From assembly GCF_014773275.1 (NCBI RefSeq), contig NZ_JACWMW010000002.1:558001-622000 (forward strand): DNA of 64,000 bases. Reading direction: 5' to 3'. The translations under genes and the position numbers were made by a program. The notes beneath the pieces are model-generated. The model was not told the DNA's origin and searched no databases. It saw only the letters and a list, made by a program, of their open reading frames with translations. This document shows positions 8,551 to 16,922 of the stretch, piece by piece (within the stretch, counting starts at the first letter, position 1; every line of letters starts with the position of its first letter). Source of the stretch: Mucilaginibacter rigui (GTDB lineage Bacteria; Bacteroidota; Bacteroidia; Sphingobacteriales; Sphingobacteriaceae).

Positions 8551-10092
8551 ATGGCTGAAACTGGCTTTAAAAAATGGATCATTACTATTACAGTGATCAT
8601 GGCATCGCTCCTGGAGCTTATTGATACCACCATCGTAAACGTAGCTATTCCGCATATACAAGGTAACCTTGGCGCAACCCTTGAGGATGTTGCCTGGGTG
8701 GTTACCGGCTACGCCGTAGCAAACGTTATCATCCTGCCCATGTCGGGATGGTTGGGCGGGCGCTTTGGCCGTAAAAATTACTTCCTTACCTCTATTATCG
8801 TATTTACCATAGCCTCGTTTTTATGCGGTAACGCAACTTCGCTTGATGAGTTGGTTGTATTTCGTATCATACAGGGTATTGCAGGTGGTGGTTTAATATC
8901 TACCGGGCAAACTATCCTGATAGAAACCTGGCCGCGCGAACAAATTGGTACGGCTACCGCATTATTTGGTTTAGGCGCGGTTGTAGGCCCAACTGTAGGC
9001 CCAACCATAGGTGGCTGGATAACCGAAAACTACTCATGGCCCTGGATATTTTATGTGAATTTACCGGTAGGTGCGCTTGCAGCATTTCTTACCTATACAT
9101 TTATAACTGAAACACCCAAGGCCGAAAAACGGCCTATTGACTGGTGGGGAATTGGCTTACTGGCTGTAGCCGTAGGTAGTTTACAAACCATCCTTGAAAA
9201 AGGTGAATCTGAAGACTGGTTTGCAAAAAACTATATCATTGTATTAAGCATAACCGCGGTTTTGGGCATTATATTATTTATATGGCGTGAACTGAGTACA
9301 GACCATCCTATTGTTAACTTTAGCATTATGAGGCACCGTAGTTTTGCCGTAGGGATGTTTACCTCGTTCATTCTGGGGTTTGGTTTATACGGGTCGGTGT
9401 TCGTGTTCCCGGTATTTTGCCAGAATTTACTGGGCTTTAATGCGCAGCAAACGGGCGAACTATTATTCCCGGGCGGGGTATGTACAATTGTTATGATGCC
9501 CTTTATTGGCAAAATGCTTAATAAAGGTGTACCGGCACAGTTTATGGCTACTGCCGGGATGTTCCTGTTCTTTGTTTTTACATGGATGCTGAGCAACTCT
9601 ACCCTGGCTACAGGCGAAAAAGATGTGCTTATACCTTTATTAATACGTGGTGTGGGTATGGCCCTTTTGTTTGTGCCTTTAACCACTTTGGCTATGGCCG
9701 ACCTGAAAGGGGCTGAAATTGGCCAGGGATCGGGTTTGAACAACATGATGCGCCAATTAGGCGGGTCGTTTGGTATAGCGGCTTTAACAACCATTATACA
9801 CATCCGCCAGGGTTTTCACCGCAGCACACTTATTGAGCACATTAACCCTTACAACCCGGCATTTACCGAACGCTTAAATATAGTAACGCAAGGGTTTATT
9901 GCTAAAGGTAAATCTGTATTAGATGCATCACACATGGCATATGCCGCTATTGAAGGTACAGTTATCAGGCAAACTATGTTGCTAACTTATGACGACGCTT
10001 ACTGGATCTCGGGTTTGGTAATGCTGTTCTCTATCCCGTTACTATACCTGCAGCCATTTAAAAAGCTAAAGGCTGTAACAGATTCTCACTAA
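8551..10092 (+). CDS. DHA2 family MFS multidrug transporter (EmrB-like)
   Basis: This is a proton-driven drug exporter of 513 residues with about 14 membrane segments, as in DHA2 (EmrB/QacA) pumps. Residues 66-75 (GWLGGRFGRK) are MFS motif A. The glycine/proline-rich run around 145-160 (LGAVVGPTVGPTIGG) is the antiporter motif C. The acidic residue in the first helix (LLELIDTTIVNVAIP) is also typical of DHA2. It is the last gene of the operon, followed directly by a terminator. Substrates are probably hydrophobic drugs or toxic metabolites, but specificity cannot be inferred. Confidence 0.94.
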   Translation: MAETGFKKWIITITVIMASLLELIDTTIVNVAIPHIQGNLGATLEDVAWVVTGYAVANVIILPMSGWLGGRFGRKNYFLTSIIVFTIASFLCGNATSLDELVVFRIIQGIAGGGLISTGQTILIETWPREQIGTATALFGLGAVVGPTVGPTIGGWITENYSWPWIFYVNLPVGALAAFLTYTFITETPKAEKRPIDWWGIGLLAVAVGSLQTILEKGESEDWFAKNYIIVLSITAVLGIILFIWRELSTDHPIVNFSIMRHRSFAVGMFTSFILGFGLYGSVFVFPVFCQNLLGFNAQQTGELLFPGGVCTIVMMPFIGKMLNKGVPAQFMATAGMFLFFVFTWMLSNSTLATGEKDVLIPLLIRGVGMALLFVPLTTLAMADLKGAEIGQGSGLNNMMRQLGGSFGIAALTTIIHIRQGFHRSTLIEHINPYNPAFTERLNIVTQGFIAKGKSVLDASHMAYAAIEGTVIRQTMLLTYDDAYWISGLVMLFSIPLLYLQPFKKLKAVTDSH

Positions 10093-10099
10093 AAAAACA

Positions 10100-10131
10100 A
10101 AACCATTCTGCCTTTAAAAGCAGAATGGTTT
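10100..10131 (+). terminator. Rho-independent terminator of the efflux operon
   Basis: The hairpin has a perfect 12-bp stem (aaaccattctgc / gcagaatggttt) and an 8-base loop, placed eight bases after the stop codon of the MFS gene. Confidence 0.8.
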
Positions 10132-10314
10132 CTCCAAAAAATCAACAATTAAATTTGTAATCCCCCCTTATATCGGTAATGTTTTACAGCTATAAAATTA
10201 TTATGACAACAGGGGGTAGTAATAATCTAAGCTTTAAAATTAAGGCTTTTAAATTAACAAACACAAATTTAATGCAGATTATTTTTAAACATAGCTAAAG
10301 CTATTTCTTTTTAA

Positions 10315-10899
10315 TTAGAAAATAATTTTGCCGGTTGCTGTTACCAATGATGCTATTCTTACAGCATCAAAAATACGTTCTTCGGTAGTTCCTAACTTTA
10401 TCAGCGAGTCTTCGTGGGCGTTTACGCACATCTCGCAACCGTTAACGGCCGATATGGCAAGGCTCATCAATTCAAAAAACTCTTTACCTGTTACCGGTTT
10501 CATCATTAACTGCATACGGATGCGCGCAGGTATTTGGGTATATTTTTCCTTTTGGGTAAAATGCCTGAAACGGTAAAATATATTGTTTGATGCAAGTAAC
10601 GATGCGCAGCCCACAGCCTCGGCAACATCAGCATCGGTAGCGTCATTTTGTTTGGCTACATTGGTGTAGTAAGCAATAAGGGGCGCATTCTGGTTGTTGG
10701 CTGCGGTGCTTAAGCCAAGCAGGGCGCATTCTTTAGCGCTCAGGTGTTCTGATGTAAGCGTGCTGGTAAAGTTCAGCTTCAGGTCGCGCAGGTAGCGCGA
10801 TTCACCAGCTTCTAATAAGTTAAGGGCTGGTGTACGGTATGTTTTGTCAAGCCCTGTTGTTTCCAGCAGTTCCTGTACTATTTCGGTGCTTTCGCTCAT
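10315..10899 (-). CDS. ahpD: AhpD-like alkylhydroperoxidase (carboxymuconolactone decarboxylase family)
   Basis: AhpD is the thiol adaptor that re-reduces the AhpC peroxiredoxin, and it has weak peroxidase activity itself. The 194-residue protein ends in the family's active-site region CEMCVNAHE: C155 and C158 form the redox pair, with H162 and E143 at the spacing of the mycobacterial proton relay (Glu, Cys-x2-Cys, x3-His). The phrase SAVNGC before it also matches AhpD. I use the ATG at 10899 (MSESTEIV); an upstream in-frame ATG at 10965 adds 22 hydrophobic residues and runs into a repeat. The ahpC partner lies 143 bases upstream on the same strand. Confidence 0.85.
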   Translation of the reverse strand: MSESTEIVQELLETTGLDKTYRTPALNLLEAGESRYLRDLKLNFTSTLTSEHLSAKECALLGLSTAANNQNAPLIAYYTNVAKQNDATDADVAEAVGCASLLASNNIFYRFRHFTQKEKYTQIPARIRMQLMMKPVTGKEFFELMSLAISAVNGCEMCVNAHEDSLIKLGTTEERIFDAVRIASLVTATGKIIF

Positions 10900-10929
10900 G
10901 GTTAAATATTTATGGGTGATGTAAAAAAA

Positions 10930-11020
10930 TAACCACAAAGAACACAAAGGTTTCACAGAGGGCACAAAGCTTAAATCTCTGTGTACTTTGTGGTTTTCTC
11001 TTCGTGTACTTTGTGGTTAA
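10930..11020. repeat. CTTTGTGGTT repeat cluster between ahpC and ahpD
   Basis: The 15-base word gtgtactttgtggtt occurs twice (10981-10995 and 11004-11018). Its complement aaccacaaag stands at 10931-10940, giving an inverted pair. The arrangement can form a hairpin between the two genes of the pair and may reduce read-through from ahpC to ahpD. Confidence 0.6.
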
Positions 11021-11042
11021 TAAATAAACCTCTTTTAGGTAA

Positions 11043-11588
11043 TTATACTGTTAAAGTTTCCTGGCCTTTTTCCCAGTTGCAAGGGCAAAGTTCGTCAGTT
11101 TGCAAACCATCAAGCACACGCAAAACTTCTTTAACGTTACGGCCTACGCTAAGGTCATTTACAGATACCCAACGGATGATACCTGTAGGATCGATGATGA
11201 AGGTAGCACGGTAAGCGATCTTTTCGTTTGGCTCTAAAATACCAAGGTCTTCAGCCAATGATTTTGAAGTATCAGCCAGCATCGGGAATTTAAGGTCGCG
11301 CAGGTCATCATGATGGGTTCTCCAGGCAGCGTGTACAAACTCGCTATCGGTAGATGCACCAATTAAACGGGTATCGCGATCGCGGAACTCACCAAAATTT
11401 TTGTTGAACTCAGCAATTTCTGTAGGGCATACAAAAGTGAAATCTTTTGGCCACCAGAACATTACAGTCCAAACGTTATCATCATTAACCAGGTATTCTG
11501 AAGTTATGGTTTCAAACTCTTTGCCTTTTTCTAAAGAAACTACGGCAGTTTTACTGAAATCGGGAAATTTTTGTCCTATCGTTAACAT
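11043..11588 (-). CDS. ahpC: AhpC-type peroxiredoxin, AhpD-dependent class
   Basis: This cytosolic peroxidase reduces hydrogen peroxide, organic peroxides and peroxynitrite. The 181-residue protein has the peroxidatic motif WPKDFTFVCPTE with Cys54. It also has a C-terminal CPCNW motif with Cys168 and Cys170, matching the three-cysteine arrangement of mycobacterial AhpC, which is recycled by AhpD rather than AhpF. SVGRNVKEVLRVLDGLQTDE before the last cysteines is also very close to that class. The adjacent ahpD gene supports this partnership. A promoter with possible OxyR-like half-sites lies upstream. Confidence 0.93.
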   Translation of the reverse strand: MLTIGQKFPDFSKTAVVSLEKGKEFETITSEYLVNDDNVWTVMFWWPKDFTFVCPTEIAEFNKNFGEFRDRDTRLIGASTDSEFVHAAWRTHHDDLRDLKFPMLADTSKSLAEDLGILEPNEKIAYRATFIIDPTGIIRWVSVNDLSVGRNVKEVLRVLDGLQTDELCPCNWEKGQETLTV

Positions 11589-11662
11589 ATTGGTTGTTTT
11601 ATTAAAAATTATGCAACAAATATAAGGATAAAACTCTGAAGCATTCTATCTATAATATCTAT

Positions 11663-11682
11663 CAAATATAGTTTTTATCTAT
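11663..11682 (-). promoter_or_regulatory. ahpC promoter and possible OxyR-like half-site
   Basis: On the minus strand, TATATTTG (11670 to 11663) fits the -7 consensus and has a TTG 20 bases upstream. It overlaps ATAG-N7-CTAT (11682 to 11668), the repeating unit of OxyR sites; the second unit is out of register, so the match is incomplete. A second TATATTTG at 11624-11617, nearer the gene, is an alternative -7. Confidence 0.4.
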
Positions 11683-11847
11683 AGTTTAATCAATTGATAT
11701 TGAGTATTGCTATTTATAAACCACTATTTTTAAACACTTTATTTGTGTGTAAAATGCCACAATACTAACTATAACCTACCCCTAATTAATTATTAGCCTG
11801 CAGAATATTACATTTGTAACCCCGCTAAACATAAATTGAATTTATAC

Positions 11848-12714
11848 ATGTACGACATTTGTTGCATAGGGCACATTACCTTAGATAAAATTGTTACCCC
11901 CAAAGCCATTAAACATATGGCTGGTGGTACGGCGTTCTATTTCTCGAACGCTATTCGCAATATGGATGTTAAATATGGCCTGGTTACCGCCGTTGCCGAA
12001 ACCGAGATGCCGGGAGTTACCGCCCTGCGCAATAAAGGCATCGAGGTAAAAGCTTTGCCAAGTACTCACTCGGTTTATTTTGAGAACATTTACGGCGAGA
12101 ACCAGGATAACCGCACCCAGCGTGTACTGCAAAAAGCCGATCCGTTTACAGTTGCCGACCTGAAGGACACCGAAGCCATTATTTTCCACCTGGGGGCTTT
12201 GCTGGCCGATGATATGTCGACCGAGCTGATTAAGGAGTTATTTAGCCGGGGCAATGTTTCTGTTGATGCACAGGGCTACCTGCGCGAAGTTGTTGATAAA
12301 AGCGTAAAAGCAACCGACTGGGCCGATAAACGTGAAGCCCTTAAGTATATAGATATACTAAAGGTAAACGAGCACGAACTGGAAGCACTTACCGGCCTAA
12401 CCGATATTAAAGAAGGTGCTAAAATACTGGCCGAATGGGGCGTTAAAGAAGTAGTTGTTACACTGGGCAGCATGGGCTCGGTAATTTATCACGACAGCAT
12501 TTACTATACCATCCCTGCCTACAAACCTACCGAGGTAGTTGATGCTACCGGATGCGGCGATACCTATATGGCCGGATACCTGTACAAGCGCGTTAAGGGT
12601 GCCGACATCCAAAAAGCAGGCGAATTTGCCGCTGCTATGGCAGCCTTAAAAATTGAAACTTCGGGTCCGTTTGAGGGGACTGAAGAGGATGTTTTGGCGA
12701 TGATGCAGCGGTAG
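11848..12714 (+). CDS. PfkB family carbohydrate/nucleoside kinase
   Basis: This is a ribokinase-fold kinase that phosphorylates a sugar or nucleoside. The 288-residue protein (from the ATG at 11848) begins CCIGHITLDKI and has the glycine-rich substrate motif near GGTAFYFSN. It ends with the PfkB signature DATGCGDTYMAGYL, in which the Asp of GCGD is the catalytic base; the usual GAGD is GCGD here. An in-frame TTG four codons upstream is a weaker start. Bacteroidota carry this protein commonly, and the physiological substrate is not evident. It is monocistronic and convergent with efp. Confidence 0.85.
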   Translation: MYDICCIGHITLDKIVTPKAIKHMAGGTAFYFSNAIRNMDVKYGLVTAVAETEMPGVTALRNKGIEVKALPSTHSVYFENIYGENQDNRTQRVLQKADPFTVADLKDTEAIIFHLGALLADDMSTELIKELFSRGNVSVDAQGYLREVVDKSVKATDWADKREALKYIDILKVNEHELEALTGLTDIKEGAKILAEWGVKEVVVTLGSMGSVIYHDSIYYTIPAYKPTEVVDATGCGDTYMAGYLYKRVKGADIQKAGEFAAAMAALKIETSGPFEGTEEDVLAMMQR

Positions 12715-12809
12715 AAGTTCTGTTCTACTGCAAAATGGAACAAACGGAGATTTTGGAGACTTATAAATTCGGGTTAATGTAGCGTAACCAAGCCTAAAAT
12801 GAAGTAAGA

Positions 12810-12852
12810 ATATAACAAGAAAGCCGCGAACTTCGCGGCTTTCTTGTTATAT
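12810..12852. terminator. Bidirectional terminator between pfkB-type gene and efp
   Basis: The two 21-base arms (12810-12830 and 12832-12852) are exact reverse complements around one central base. The GC-rich core is agccgcgaa/ttcgcggct, with AT-rich feet. It lies between two convergent genes and can serve both. Confidence 0.85.
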
Positions 12853-12877
12853 TCCACTCCCCTTCAGGGGGCTGGGA

Positions 12878-13441
12878 TTAACTCTTTACTCTTTCCACAT
12901 AAGCGCCTGTGGCGGTATCAACCTTAACTTTATCACCAATGTTGATAAACAATGGCACTTTTATTTCGGCGCCTGTTTCAACGGTAGCATTTTTCATTGC
13001 ACCGGTTGAGGTATCGCCTTTTACAGCAGGCTCAGTATAGGTTATCTCTAATTCGGCCGAACCGGGGATATTGGCCATGATAGGCTCATCGCTTTCAAAA
13101 GCTACAATAACGTTCATGCCTTCTTTCAAGAATTTAACTGCCGGGCCAAATAGCCTTTTTGGTACATTATGCTGATCGTATGTTGCGTTATCCATTATCA
13201 CTAATGAATCACCATCCTCATACAGGTATTGATAATCGTTGGTTTCTACGCGCGCAATATCCACCTCCTCGTCCGTACGGAAACGATATTCAACCAATTT
13301 GCCGGTTTTTACATTACGCATGCGGGCCTGGTAAAACGCACGCAGGTTACCCGGTGTGCGGTGTAAAAATTCTTCTACCTGTACCAGTTCGCCGTTAAAG
13401 CGAAGCACATTCCCATTTTTTACATCAGATGCTTTTGCCAT
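12878..13441 (-). CDS. efp: Translation elongation factor P
   Basis: EF-P binds stalled ribosomes between the P and E sites and restores peptide-bond formation at polyproline stretches. The 187-residue protein has the three-domain EF-P/eIF5A-like layout: KOW-like domain I, then OB folds with the C-terminal signature near GDTSTGAMKNATVETGAEIKVPLFI. The domain I loop reads RTPGNLRAF, so residue Asn32 occupies the position that is a modified Lys in Escherichia coli or a rhamnosylated Arg in EarP-type bacteria. No modifying enzyme gene is nearby. A -7 element stands 21 bases upstream of the start. Confidence 0.95.
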   Translation of the reverse strand: MAKASDVKNGNVLRFNGELVQVEEFLHRTPGNLRAFYQARMRNVKTGKLVEYRFRTDEEVDIARVETNDYQYLYEDGDSLVIMDNATYDQHNVPKRLFGPAVKFLKEGMNVIVAFESDEPIMANIPGSAELEITYTEPAVKGDTSTGAMKNATVETGAEIKVPLFINIGDKVKVDTATGAYVERVKS

Positions 13442-13461
13442 AAACTTTATAATTGAGCCAC

Positions 13462-13469
13462 CAAAATTA
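13462..13469 (-). promoter_or_regulatory. -7 element of efp
   Basis: On the minus strand this reads TAATTTTG, a match to the Bacteroidota -7 consensus, ending 21 bases before the efp start codon. Confidence 0.5.
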
Positions 13470-13629
13470 TAGAATAGATTTGAGATTTTAGATAAGAGAT
13501 GTGAGATAATGCTATAAGAGTGATAACATTACCTTTATTATATAGCCCCAAATCCCGCGTGCAATATGAACACGCATGCTCTCCCCAAACGGGCATGCTG
13601 TGAAAACCTGTTGCGGCAAAAAGCAAAAG

Positions 13630-13686
13630 TATCCCGTTCCATTTTCAAAAAAAATGAGACAGAATGGAACAAGGGGTATTTTTTAA
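13630..13686 (+). terminator. Long hairpin with T-run, orphan terminator
   Basis: Arms atcccgttccatttt and gaatggaacaaggggta pair over about 14 bases with a small bulge, followed by TTTTTT. No plus-strand gene precedes it within 900 bases, so either it ends an unannotated short transcript or the structure serves another purpose. Confidence 0.4.
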
Positions 13687-13931
13687 AGTAAATAAAAACC
13701 AGCATTTAGTTAAAATGCGTTTAATGCCCCTTTTTACCTGTCTGCATCCTAAAAAGGCCGAAAAAAAGGCGAAAAGGGACGAAAAAAAGGCGCTTTTTTT
13801 ACCCTATAATACTATTTAATTTTGTTCTATTTCTCAAAAAAGGAACAAAACAGGTCGCAGAGTTTTTGGTGAGATGCAGGTGCAGGATGAGGCAGGCGGT
13901 GCTGCCTTACATTTAAAATCTCAGATCTATA

Positions 13932-14549
13932 CTATTTGTAATCGGCTATGCTTAGCCTGTTATTACAAAAGCTGTACTCATGCTCCTGGTTTGAGCATAC
14001 AATGGTTAGGCGGTTCTCGCTGAATTTTTCTACCAGGCCCAGGTACCAGTCAATCCCCTGTGTATCAAGGTTTGAAGTTGGTTCGTCGAGCATCAGCATG
14101 GGGGTGTCGGCACAAAAAGCAAGCGCCAGTTTTAGCCGCTGCTTCATGCCCGATGAGAAGTATTTGATGAGCTTATTACGGCTGCCTTCCAGGTTTAAAA
14201 TATCGGCTACCGCGTTTTTATCCATCCCGTTTTTAAACTGCTTAAATTTAAAGTGGAAGTCGATCATCTCGTTAAGGGAGAACTCTTCAATAACTTCCAA
14301 ATATGGGGCTGCTAAACTAAGGTGGTTAAAGATCCCGGCTGCTTCAATTTCTTTCCCAGCATCATTATACTTAAGCATTCCCACAGAGGGGACAAGGCTA
14401 CCGTTAAGCACCTGTAACAAGGTTGATTTCCCTGAACCGTTTGCACCCAACACGGCATATTTGCAGGCATTTTCAAAGGTATAATCAATCCCCCTGAAGA
14501 TCCATTCACGATTAAAACGGCGGCCAATATTTTGAAGAGTGATGTTCAT
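13932..14549 (-). CDS. ABC transporter ATP-binding protein
   Basis: This is a lone ATPase subunit of 205 residues. The Walker A motif is GANGSGKS at 35-42 and Walker B is MLMLDEPTSNLD. The signature loop reads FSSGMKQR instead of the usual LSGGQ, which is typical of ABC-2-like exporter ATPases. No membrane partner is encoded next to it. It follows lpxA with a 99-base gap at the end of the lipid A block, an arrangement often seen in Bacteroidota, but a role in envelope lipid export is only suggested by position. The gap contains an inverted repeat. Confidence 0.9.
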   Translation of the reverse strand: MNITLQNIGRRFNREWIFRGIDYTFENACKYAVLGANGSGKSTLLQVLNGSLVPSVGMLKYNDAGKEIEAAGIFNHLSLAAPYLEVIEEFSLNEMIDFHFKFKQFKNGMDKNAVADILNLEGSRNKLIKYFSSGMKQRLKLALAFCADTPMLMLDEPTSNLDTQGIDWYLGLVEKFSENRLTIVCSNQEHEYSFCNNRLSIADYK

Positions 14550-14579
14550 AGGGAGTTATTGTAGATAATATCGAATAAT

Positions 14580-14623
14580 GAATGTCCAATTTCGAAATTT
14601 TCAAAATCCAAAATTGGACATTC
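14580..14623. repeat. Inverted repeat between lpxA and the ABC gene
   Basis: Arms gaatgtccaattt (14580-14592) and aaattggacattc (14611-14623) are perfect 13-base complements. The flanking cgaata/atgttcg words extend the similarity. It resembles widespread short Bacteroidota repeats built from gaatgtcgaa-like words. Confidence 0.6.
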
Positions 14624-14648
14624 GATGTTCGACATTACATATAGCTTC

Positions 14649-15434
14649 TTAGCTGCTTCCAAATCCCTTCATGATACCGCGCTGCGAGTTCTGTACAAAA
14701 TTGATGATCTCGTCGCGCTCAACAGTTGGGTTAAACTCAGCTTCAATGATATCCAAAGCCTTGGTCATGTTATATTTTTTAAGGAAGATGATCCGGTAGA
14801 TCTCCTGGATCTCGTTAATGGTTTCGGCGCTAAAGCCCCTGCGGCGCAAGCCTACAGAGTTGATGCCTATGTATGATAATGGCTCACGCCCCGCCTTGGT
14901 AAACGGCGGCACATCCTTACGTACCAATGATCCGCCTGATATCATGCTGTGTGCGCCAATTTCAACAAACTGGTGCACGGCAGACGTGCCGCCAATAAAC
15001 GCGTAATCGTAAACGTTGATGTGGCCTGCAAGCTGCACGCCGTTTGCTATAATAACATTGTCGCCAATAACACAATCGTGTGCAACGTGTACATATGCCA
15101 TCAGCAGGCAATTGCTGCCAATAGTTGTGGTGTTTTTATCAAGAGCTGTACCGCGGTTAAGGGTTACGCATTCGCGGATAACGGTGTTATCACCAATGGT
15201 AACGGTACTTGCCTCGCCTTTGTATTTCAGATCCTGCGGTGGTGCCGATACTACAGCCCCCGGGAAGATGCGGCAGTTTTTACCGATACGTGCACCATCC
15301 ATAATAACAGAATTTGAGCCTACCCAGGTACCCTCACCTATCTCAACATCTTTGTGGATAGTTACAAACGGCTCGATAACAACGTTATCGGCTATCCTGG
15401 CCTGTGGGTGTATATATGCTAGGGGCTGTATCAT
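14649..15434 (-). CDS. lpxA: UDP-N-acetylglucosamine acyltransferase
   Basis: LpxA transfers a 3-hydroxyacyl chain from acyl carrier protein to UDP-GlcNAc, the first step of lipid A synthesis, in the cytosol. The 261-residue chain is of typical length. Its N-terminal two thirds are hexapeptide repeats of a left-handed beta-helix (for example IGDNTVIREC, IGDNVIIANG). The catalytic His lies in AYVHVAHDCVIG, and the C-terminal helical domain (YRIIFLKKYNMTKALDIIE) follows. The start is four bases from the stop of lpxC-fabZ, showing a tight operon. Confidence 0.96.
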   Translation of the reverse strand: MIQPLAYIHPQARIADNVVIEPFVTIHKDVEIGEGTWVGSNSVIMDGARIGKNCRIFPGAVVSAPPQDLKYKGEASTVTIGDNTVIRECVTLNRGTALDKNTTTIGSNCLLMAYVHVAHDCVIGDNVIIANGVQLAGHINVYDYAFIGGTSAVHQFVEIGAHSMISGGSLVRKDVPPFTKAGREPLSYIGINSVGLRRRGFSAETINEIQEIYRIIFLKKYNMTKALDIIEAEFNPTVERDEIINFVQNSQRGIMKGFGSS

Positions 15435-15437
15435 ATC

Positions 15438-16835
15438 TTATTTATATCTAACTATTTGTGCCATTAGCTCGGCCTCTACCACAACTTTTTCGCCAACCAT
15501 GCCAATACCTTTCATTTGAGCAATGCCACGGCGAATAGGCGCAACCAGGTCACAACGGAATATTAACGTATCACCCGGCAAAACCTTGTCTTTAAAACGC
15601 GCATTTTCAATTTTAAGGAAAAGTGTCAGCCAGTTTTCGGGATCGGGTACGGTGTTTAACACCAATATACCGCCCGTTTGTGCCATGGCTTCTATCTGTA
15701 AAACACCCGGCATAACAGGTGCCCCCGGGAAATGGCCAACAAAAAATGGCTCATTCATGGTTACCGCTTTTAAACCTACCACATGGGTTTTGGTAAGTTC
15801 TAAAATTTTATCAATCAGCAACATTGGCGGGCGGTGCGGCAGTATGTTCATTATCTGAACAGTATCGTACACCGGTGTCATGTTTGGGTCGTAAACCTTT
15901 ATGTGCTTGCGGCTGCGTTCTTTTTTTATCAATGTTTTTATTTTTTTAGCGAATGCAACATTTGCAGCGTGGCCCGGCCTTGCAGCCATAATGTGCCCTT
16001 TAAGCGGAACGCCTACTAAGGCTAAGTCGCCTATCATATCCAGAAGTTTATGACGTGCCGGCTCGTTCTGGTGGCGAAGCTCAATATTGTTCAAAATTCC
16101 CTGCGGCGCTACATTGATATCCTTACGGTTAAATATTTTGGCCAGGTGGGCAAGCTCTTCTTCATCAACATCTTTATCAACCACTACAATGGCATTGTTT
16201 AAGTCGCCTCCTTTTATCAGGTCGTGCTTAACCAGCATTTCCAGTTCATGTAAAAAGCAAAAAGTGCGGCTTGATGCTATCTCTTTTTTAAACTCGGCCA
16301 GGCTTGATATGGTAGCATGCTGGCTTCCCAGTACCTGCGAGTTATAATCAACCATACAGGTAAAGCGGTACTCGTCATCTAATGGCATGGCTACCATGTC
16401 AACCTTACGGTCGGCTTCAGAGTAGTGTATGTTGTATGGGATATGATAATATTCCCTGTCGGCATCCTGCTCCTGGAAACCCGCTTCTTCTATCGCCTCA
16501 ATAAACTGTATCGAACTACCGTCCATAATAGGCGTTTCGGGGCCATCCATATCAATCAGTACATTATCTATCTCCAAACCAACTAAAGCGGCTAGCACAT
16601 GTTCAACAGTGCTTACGCTGGCGCCGTTTTGAGTAAGGGTTGTACCCCTTGAGGTATCGGTAACGTTGTCAACATCGGCATCAATAATAGGTTGCCCGGG
16701 CAAATCTACCCTGCGAAATTTGTATCCGTGCTTCTCGGGTGCCGGGTTAAAGGTCATGGTAACGCTTTCGCCGGTGTGCAAACCGGTGCCTGATACAGAA
16801 ACAGGTGCTTTAATAGTTCTTTGTTTTACATTCAT
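15438..16835 (-). CDS. lpxC-fabZ: Bifunctional LpxC deacetylase / FabZ dehydratase
   Basis: This 465-residue fusion is characteristic of Bacteroidota. Residues 1 to about 310 are UDP-3-O-acyl-GlcNAc deacetylase, the committed step of lipid A synthesis. The zinc ligand His79 lies in STVEHVLAAL, and the later ligands are in HKLLDMIGD at about 262-270. From about residue 325 (NILPHRPPMLLIDKI) the chain is the hot-dog fold 3-hydroxyacyl-ACP dehydratase FabZ, with catalytic His and Glu in GHFPGAPVMPGVLQIEAMAQ. Joining them couples lipid A with fatty acid synthesis. It lies between lpxD and lpxA, all on the minus strand. Confidence 0.97.
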   Translation of the reverse strand: MNVKQRTIKAPVSVSGTGLHTGESVTMTFNPAPEKHGYKFRRVDLPGQPIIDADVDNVTDTSRGTTLTQNGASVSTVEHVLAALVGLEIDNVLIDMDGPETPIMDGSSIQFIEAIEEAGFQEQDADREYYHIPYNIHYSEADRKVDMVAMPLDDEYRFTCMVDYNSQVLGSQHATISSLAEFKKEIASSRTFCFLHELEMLVKHDLIKGGDLNNAIVVVDKDVDEEELAHLAKIFNRKDINVAPQGILNNIELRHQNEPARHKLLDMIGDLALVGVPLKGHIMAARPGHAANVAFAKKIKTLIKKERSRKHIKVYDPNMTPVYDTVQIMNILPHRPPMLLIDKILELTKTHVVGLKAVTMNEPFFVGHFPGAPVMPGVLQIEAMAQTGGILVLNTVPDPENWLTLFLKIENARFKDKVLPGDTLIFRCDLVAPIRRGIAQMKGIGMVGEKVVVEAELMAQIVRYK

Positions 16836-16922
16836 GTTATGAGATGTTCCTTATTGATTCAATTGCTCATTGGTGATTAGTTGGTTAGCCTATAAAGGTA
16901 TAATAACTAATAAGTTGGTTAA

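Larger units (their letters stand above)
13442..13931. other. 490-base gene-free region with several hairpins
   Basis: I see no credible gene here. Contents: the efp promoter (13462-13469); paired words gcgtg/cacgc and gcatgc/gcatgc near 13558-13605; a long hairpin at 13630-13680 (gttccatt/aatggaac core) followed by six T; an A-rich stretch with repeated ggcgaaaa and gacgaaaa words at about 13750-13800; and a TTTTGTTC/GAACAAAA hairpin at 13820-13850. A small RNA is possible but not shown. Confidence 0.4.

Noticed and set aside
9231..9803. 190-residue minus-strand frame inside the MFS transporter gene
   Set aside because: It lies wholly inside a gene with 14 membrane segments and clear MFS motifs, and the antisense product has no domain or start context.
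15016..15519. 167-residue plus-strand frame over lpxA and the lpxC-fabZ end
   Set aside because: Shadow of two strongly conserved genes on the other strand.
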